A DNA stretch of 6,074 bases, from NCBI GenBank assembly GCA_964637705.1, contig CAZWVM010000203.1, forward strand, positions 1 to 6,074, given 5' to 3'. A model generated the notes under the pieces. It did no database searches and was not told where the DNA came from. It saw only the letters and a list, made by a program, of their open reading frames with translations. The translations under genes were made by a program, and so were the position numbers. The stretch comes from CAZWVM01 sp964637705. Lineage in GTDB: Bacteria > UBA8481. Each line of letters opens with the position of its first letter. Position 1 is the first letter of the stretch. This document shows positions 4,333 to 6,074 of this stretch, piece after piece.

Positions 4333-6052
4333 ATCCCCGCCGGGCGGCGCGTTCGAGCGTCTCGAGAAACTCGAAGGGGAAGAGCACACGAGCACGGTGC
4401 GCACGGGCCTGTGCTCCCACGCCGCGGTCCTCGGAGACGACGAGAATAGCCGCATCCCGGTTCTCCGCGCGCTGAAATTCCACGCAGGAGGCGATCGCGG
4501 CGTCCGCGCGGTCGCTCGTACCCGGCGCCCCGCCCGAATACTGCACGATCACGTTCGGCGCGGCCGTCCGCGTCCCCGCCGCGCTCCCGTCGAAGAAGAG
4601 GCGGCAATCGATCGTGGACCGCCCGTCAAGAGCTTCCACGATGCGACGGGCCAGCTCCTCGCGCAGGGCCGTCTCCCCGGTCTCCGGCGGCAACCGCCGC
4701 GCCAACTCCGTCCGCGCCACGTTGTGCCCGTCGACGATGAGCAGAAGCGGAACCTCGCCCTCGAGGGCTCTCTCCAGGACGTTCCGCTCCACCGCCGTCT
4801 TCTCCCGCCCCGCCGCCGAGCGCATCGGGTCCGTGAGCAGCGCCACGCGCCGACGCAGGAAGGCGTCGATCGACTCCTCCTCTTCCTCCGCCAGGCAACC
4901 GAGGTGCCGCGCTTCCTCCAGAAACCGCCTCAGTTTCGCAAGGTCCTCGGCTTTCATCCCCTGCGCGGCGCGGCGCACCCGTGACGGAAGGTCGCTCTCG
5001 CCCGTCCGACCCGCAGCCGCTCTCAGTTCCGACACCGCCGCCTCGAGTTCGCCGGCGACCGCGAGGAGATCATCGGGCGGATCCGCGGACGCCGCCACCG
5101 CTCCGCGCACGCGCTCGCGCAACGCCTCCATCTCCGCCAGCTTCCGCTCCAGCTCCGCGAGCGTCCGCCCGTCCCGGCCGCGACCTGCCGCGGCCGCGAG
5201 CGCCGCCTCGGCGCGCGCCGCGAGATCGCCGTCGCGTCGTGACGCAATCCTGCGCTCGCGCTCGACGGCCGGACCGAGATAGGCGCGGATCCGCGCCTCC
5301 ATCTCCTCCGCCACCCGCCGCTCCACCTCCGCCTGGAACTCCGACTCCCGCCGCGCGGCCGCCTCGCGGGTGGTCCGTCCCTCTTTCTCGAGCGCCTTCC
5401 CGGCCCGCCGCGCCTCGTCCCTCTCGCGCTGCAGTTCCTTCGCCTCCTCGTCCCTCTTCGCGAGCCTGCGTTCCGCGACCTCGAGTCGCTTCGCCAGCTC
5501 CGCCGCGCGGCCGTCGTCGCAGGATCTCGGCGAAGCCCCCTCAGAAGAGGCAGGGCGCGGCGAGACGAGATCTCCCAGCTCCTTCAGGAATGGATGGAGC
5601 AGTTCCTTCAGCCCTGCGGCGGCCGACGGGTCCGGCTCCCGCCAGGGCCGGCTTCCCCGGTTCGCCAGTTCCATGCGCGCCCGCGCGCGGACCGCCTGAC
5701 GGGCGTCCAGGAGAGTCGCCGCCAGGAAGCGCGCTTCGCCGAACCAGCCGCACAGGAGATCCCACGCGCGCTCGATCGCCTCCTCGGAAAGCACGATCAG
5801 GAACCGCTGGTAGAGGCTCTGCCCGGCCAGGATCGACCTCGCTCCGGCATCGATCTCGCGGTCGCCCGAGGCCAGCCAGGCCAGGTGTCGGCGCGCGTTC
5901 TCGATCTGCGCCTCCCTCCGTCCCCCGCCCTTCGCCAGCTCCGGGTGAACGAGGAGAAACCCCTCGAGTTCCTCCCCGGGCGTCGAGGCCGCGAGCCGTT
6001 TCAGCTCCTCCACGATCTCCGGGGGCAGGGCGAATCCGTCAAGAGTCGGCAT
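4331..6052 (-). CDS. Coiled-coil protein with C-terminal YacP/Rae1-like NYN (PIN-like) RNase domain
   Basis: A 573-residue protein. Residues 434-565 (about 4358-4753) match the NYN/YacP class of PIN-like metal-dependent nucleases. The matching elements are LLLIVDGHNVAR (436-447), the strand CRLFFDGSAAG (483-493), VIVQYSGGAPGTSDRADAAI (501-520), ILVVSEDRGV (536-545) and VLFPFEFLETL (556-566). Candidate acidic metal ligands are D441, D488, D514/D517 and D542. Bacillus Rae1 (YacP), about 170 residues, is a ribosome-associated mRNA endonuclease; here a domain of that type sits at the end of a much longer chain. Residues 1-160 are helical with no motif I know. Residues 180-350 are rich in Glu/Arg/Ala with heptad character, a probable coiled coil. 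A second acidic helical stretch (366-400) precedes the nuclease. The protein is probably cytoplasmic and oligomeric. The start has a -10 element 6 nt upstream and no Shine-Dalgarno. The stop lies in the T-tract of the convergent terminator. Nuclease activity is inferred, not shown. Confidence 0.85.
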   Translation of the reverse strand: MPTLDGFALPPEIVEELKRLAASTPGEELEGFLLVHPELAKGGGRREAQIENARRHLAWLASGDREIDAGARSILAGQSLYQRFLIVLSEEAIERAWDLLCGWFGEARFLAATLLDARQAVRARARMELANRGSRPWREPDPSAAAGLKELLHPFLKELGDLVSPRPASSEGASPRSCDDGRAAELAKRLEVAERRLAKRDEEAKELQRERDEARRAGKALEKEGRTTREAAARRESEFQAEVERRVAEEMEARIRAYLGPAVERERRIASRRDGDLAARAEAALAAAAGRGRDGRTLAELERKLAEMEALRERVRGAVAASADPPDDLLAVAGELEAAVSELRAAAGRTGESDLPSRVRRAAQGMKAEDLAKLRRFLEEARHLGCLAEEEEESIDAFLRRRVALLTDPMRSAAGREKTAVERNVLERALEGEVPLLLIVDGHNVARTELARRLPPETGETALREELARRIVEALDGRSTIDCRLFFDGSAAGTRTAAPNVIVQYSGGAPGTSDRADAAIASCVEFQRAENRDAAILVVSEDRGVGAQARAHRARVLFPFEFLETLERAARRG

Positions 6053-6058
6053 GGGGGG

Positions 6059-6064
6059 ATTGTA
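6059..6064 (-). promoter_or_regulatory. -10 element of the NYN gene, leaderless start
   Basis: TACAAT (5 of 6 to TATAAT) on the minus strand is followed by six C residues and then the ATG at 6052. Transcription would start on or next to the A of the ATG, giving a leaderless mRNA. The -35 lies beyond the window edge. Confidence 0.55.
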
Positions 6065-6074
6065 GGGCCCGCGG

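Overview
The window is a GC-rich stretch of a Gram-negative-type bacterial genome. A lipobox lipoprotein and three class III prepilin-type proteins imply an inner membrane, a periplasm and a prepilin peptidase elsewhere in the genome. No rRNA, tRNA or phylum-specific marker is present. Acidobacteriota or a similar GC-rich environmental lineage is a guess only.

Layout: (1) 1-958, minus strand: the N-terminal 319 codons of a GT4-type glycosyltransferase whose C-terminus lies beyond the left edge. (2) 1108-3420, plus strand: three tandem paralogous pseudopilins of about 200 residues. They share a near-identical N-terminal helix and C-terminal tail around a variable middle. Each has its own promoter-like sequence. 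The third also has a perfect 18-bp palindrome of LacI/GalR operator type just upstream. (3) 3668-4285, plus strand: a lipoprotein with an Ala/Pro tether and a CBM11/CIA30-like beta-sandwich domain. Its predicted leader is about 165 nt and contains a 7-codon mini-ORF. A strong intrinsic terminator follows the gene. (4) 4331-6052, minus strand: a 573-residue protein with a helical N-terminus, a long coiled coil and a C-terminal YacP/Rae1-like NYN (PIN-like) nuclease domain. Its stop codon lies inside the terminator's T-tract, so it converges with the lipoprotein gene.

How they may work together: the pseudopilins, the carbohydrate-binding-like lipoprotein and the glycosyltransferase are all plausible envelope components. 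The separate promoters argue for independent expression rather than one operon. The NYN protein looks unrelated (RNA metabolism).

The most notable signals are the pseudopilin array itself, with a shared four-cysteine core and a WIDEDQ.IMGGTPACDL tail, and the evidence of recent sequence exchange between copies 1 and 2 (62 identical nt at the 3' ends). Also notable are the uniform 18-bp promoter spacing, the two minus-strand genes whose -10 element sits exactly 6 nt before the ATG (leaderless mRNAs), and the coiled-coil/NYN fusion.
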